A DNA stretch of 56,799 bases from Comamonadaceae bacterium. GTDB lineage: Bacteria > Pseudomonadota > Gammaproteobacteria > Burkholderiales > Burkholderiaceae_C. The notes beneath the pieces are model-generated. The model was given only the letters and a program-made list of their open reading frames with translations. It was not told the origin of the DNA and ran no database searches. Shown here one piece after another: positions 56,788-56,799 of this stretch. Both the position numbers and the translations under genes were made by a program. The DNA lies in assembly GCA_021299555.1 (NCBI GenBank), contig JAJTGH010000001.1, positions 1-56,799 on the forward strand, read 5' to 3'. Positions within the stretch are counted from its first letter, which is position 1; each line of letters begins with the position of its first letter.

Positions 56788-56799
56788 CCCCCTGAGAGA

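Overview
The window is a GC-rich betaproteobacterial chromosome segment, most likely Burkholderiales and probably Comamonadaceae. The basis is the rpmH-rnpA-yidD-yidC-mnmE | dnaA-dnaN-gyrB order, the metX-metW pair, Bug-type tripartite tricarboxylate binding proteins, MinCDE, and general protein similarity recalled from those families; no database search was possible. It contains no insertion sequence, prophage, tRNA, rRNA or CRISPR array that I can see. Genes are densely packed, often with ATGA start/stop overlaps.

Layout. 1-4957: end of a GntR regulator, then a branched-chain amino-acid-type ABC transporter (binding protein, two permeases, two ATPases). 5119-7428: malic enzyme MaeB. 7439-8753: a secreted RNase Sa/barnase-like ribonuclease and a barstar-like inhibitor between stem-loops. 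8755-15204: rsmA-surA-lptD leftward, divergent from amgK-rsmE. 15262-17806: an MFS transporter and an M20 peptidase broken by an out-of-frame internal deletion. 17918-21032: metX-metW-chrA, with a possible attenuator before metX. 21415-23410: amtB and a glycine-rich RNA-binding protein whose Shine-Dalgarno lies in a hairpin and whose tail is frameshifted at a poly-G run. 23430-27771: lptC-kdsC-kdsD and a divergent KefB/KefC-like antiporter. 27838-29526: class II aldolase and Bug binding protein. 29613-39529: the replication-origin region. 39638-43405: a small hypothetical protein, minCDE, an EEP-family hydrolase and NnrU. 43406-46653: Spy-like protein, CopZ and CopA around a perfect FNR-type site. 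47229-51971: a six-gene operon encoding an IorAB-type molybdenum hydroxylase followed by SoxX, SoxY, SoxZ and SoxA. 52009-56787: hemerythrin-like protein, thiolase, mnmG and rsmG.

How the genes work together. Most of the window is housekeeping: envelope biogenesis (surA, lptD, amgK, lptC, kdsC, kdsD, yidC), replication start (dnaA, dnaN, gyrB), tRNA and rRNA modification (mnmE, mnmG, rsmA, rsmE, rsmG) and division-site placement (minCDE). The most unusual system is the exported molybdenum hydroxylase joined to soxXYZA, with no soxB or soxCD in the window and a non-canonical SoxY C-terminus. Its substrate cannot be deduced here, but the overlapping genes and shared periplasmic targeting suggest one pathway that passes electrons to c-type cytochromes or handles a carrier-bound sulfur compound.

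No function was tested. RNA structures were found by eye as complementary arms, without energy calculation. Several start codons are choices among alternatives, as noted in the entries.
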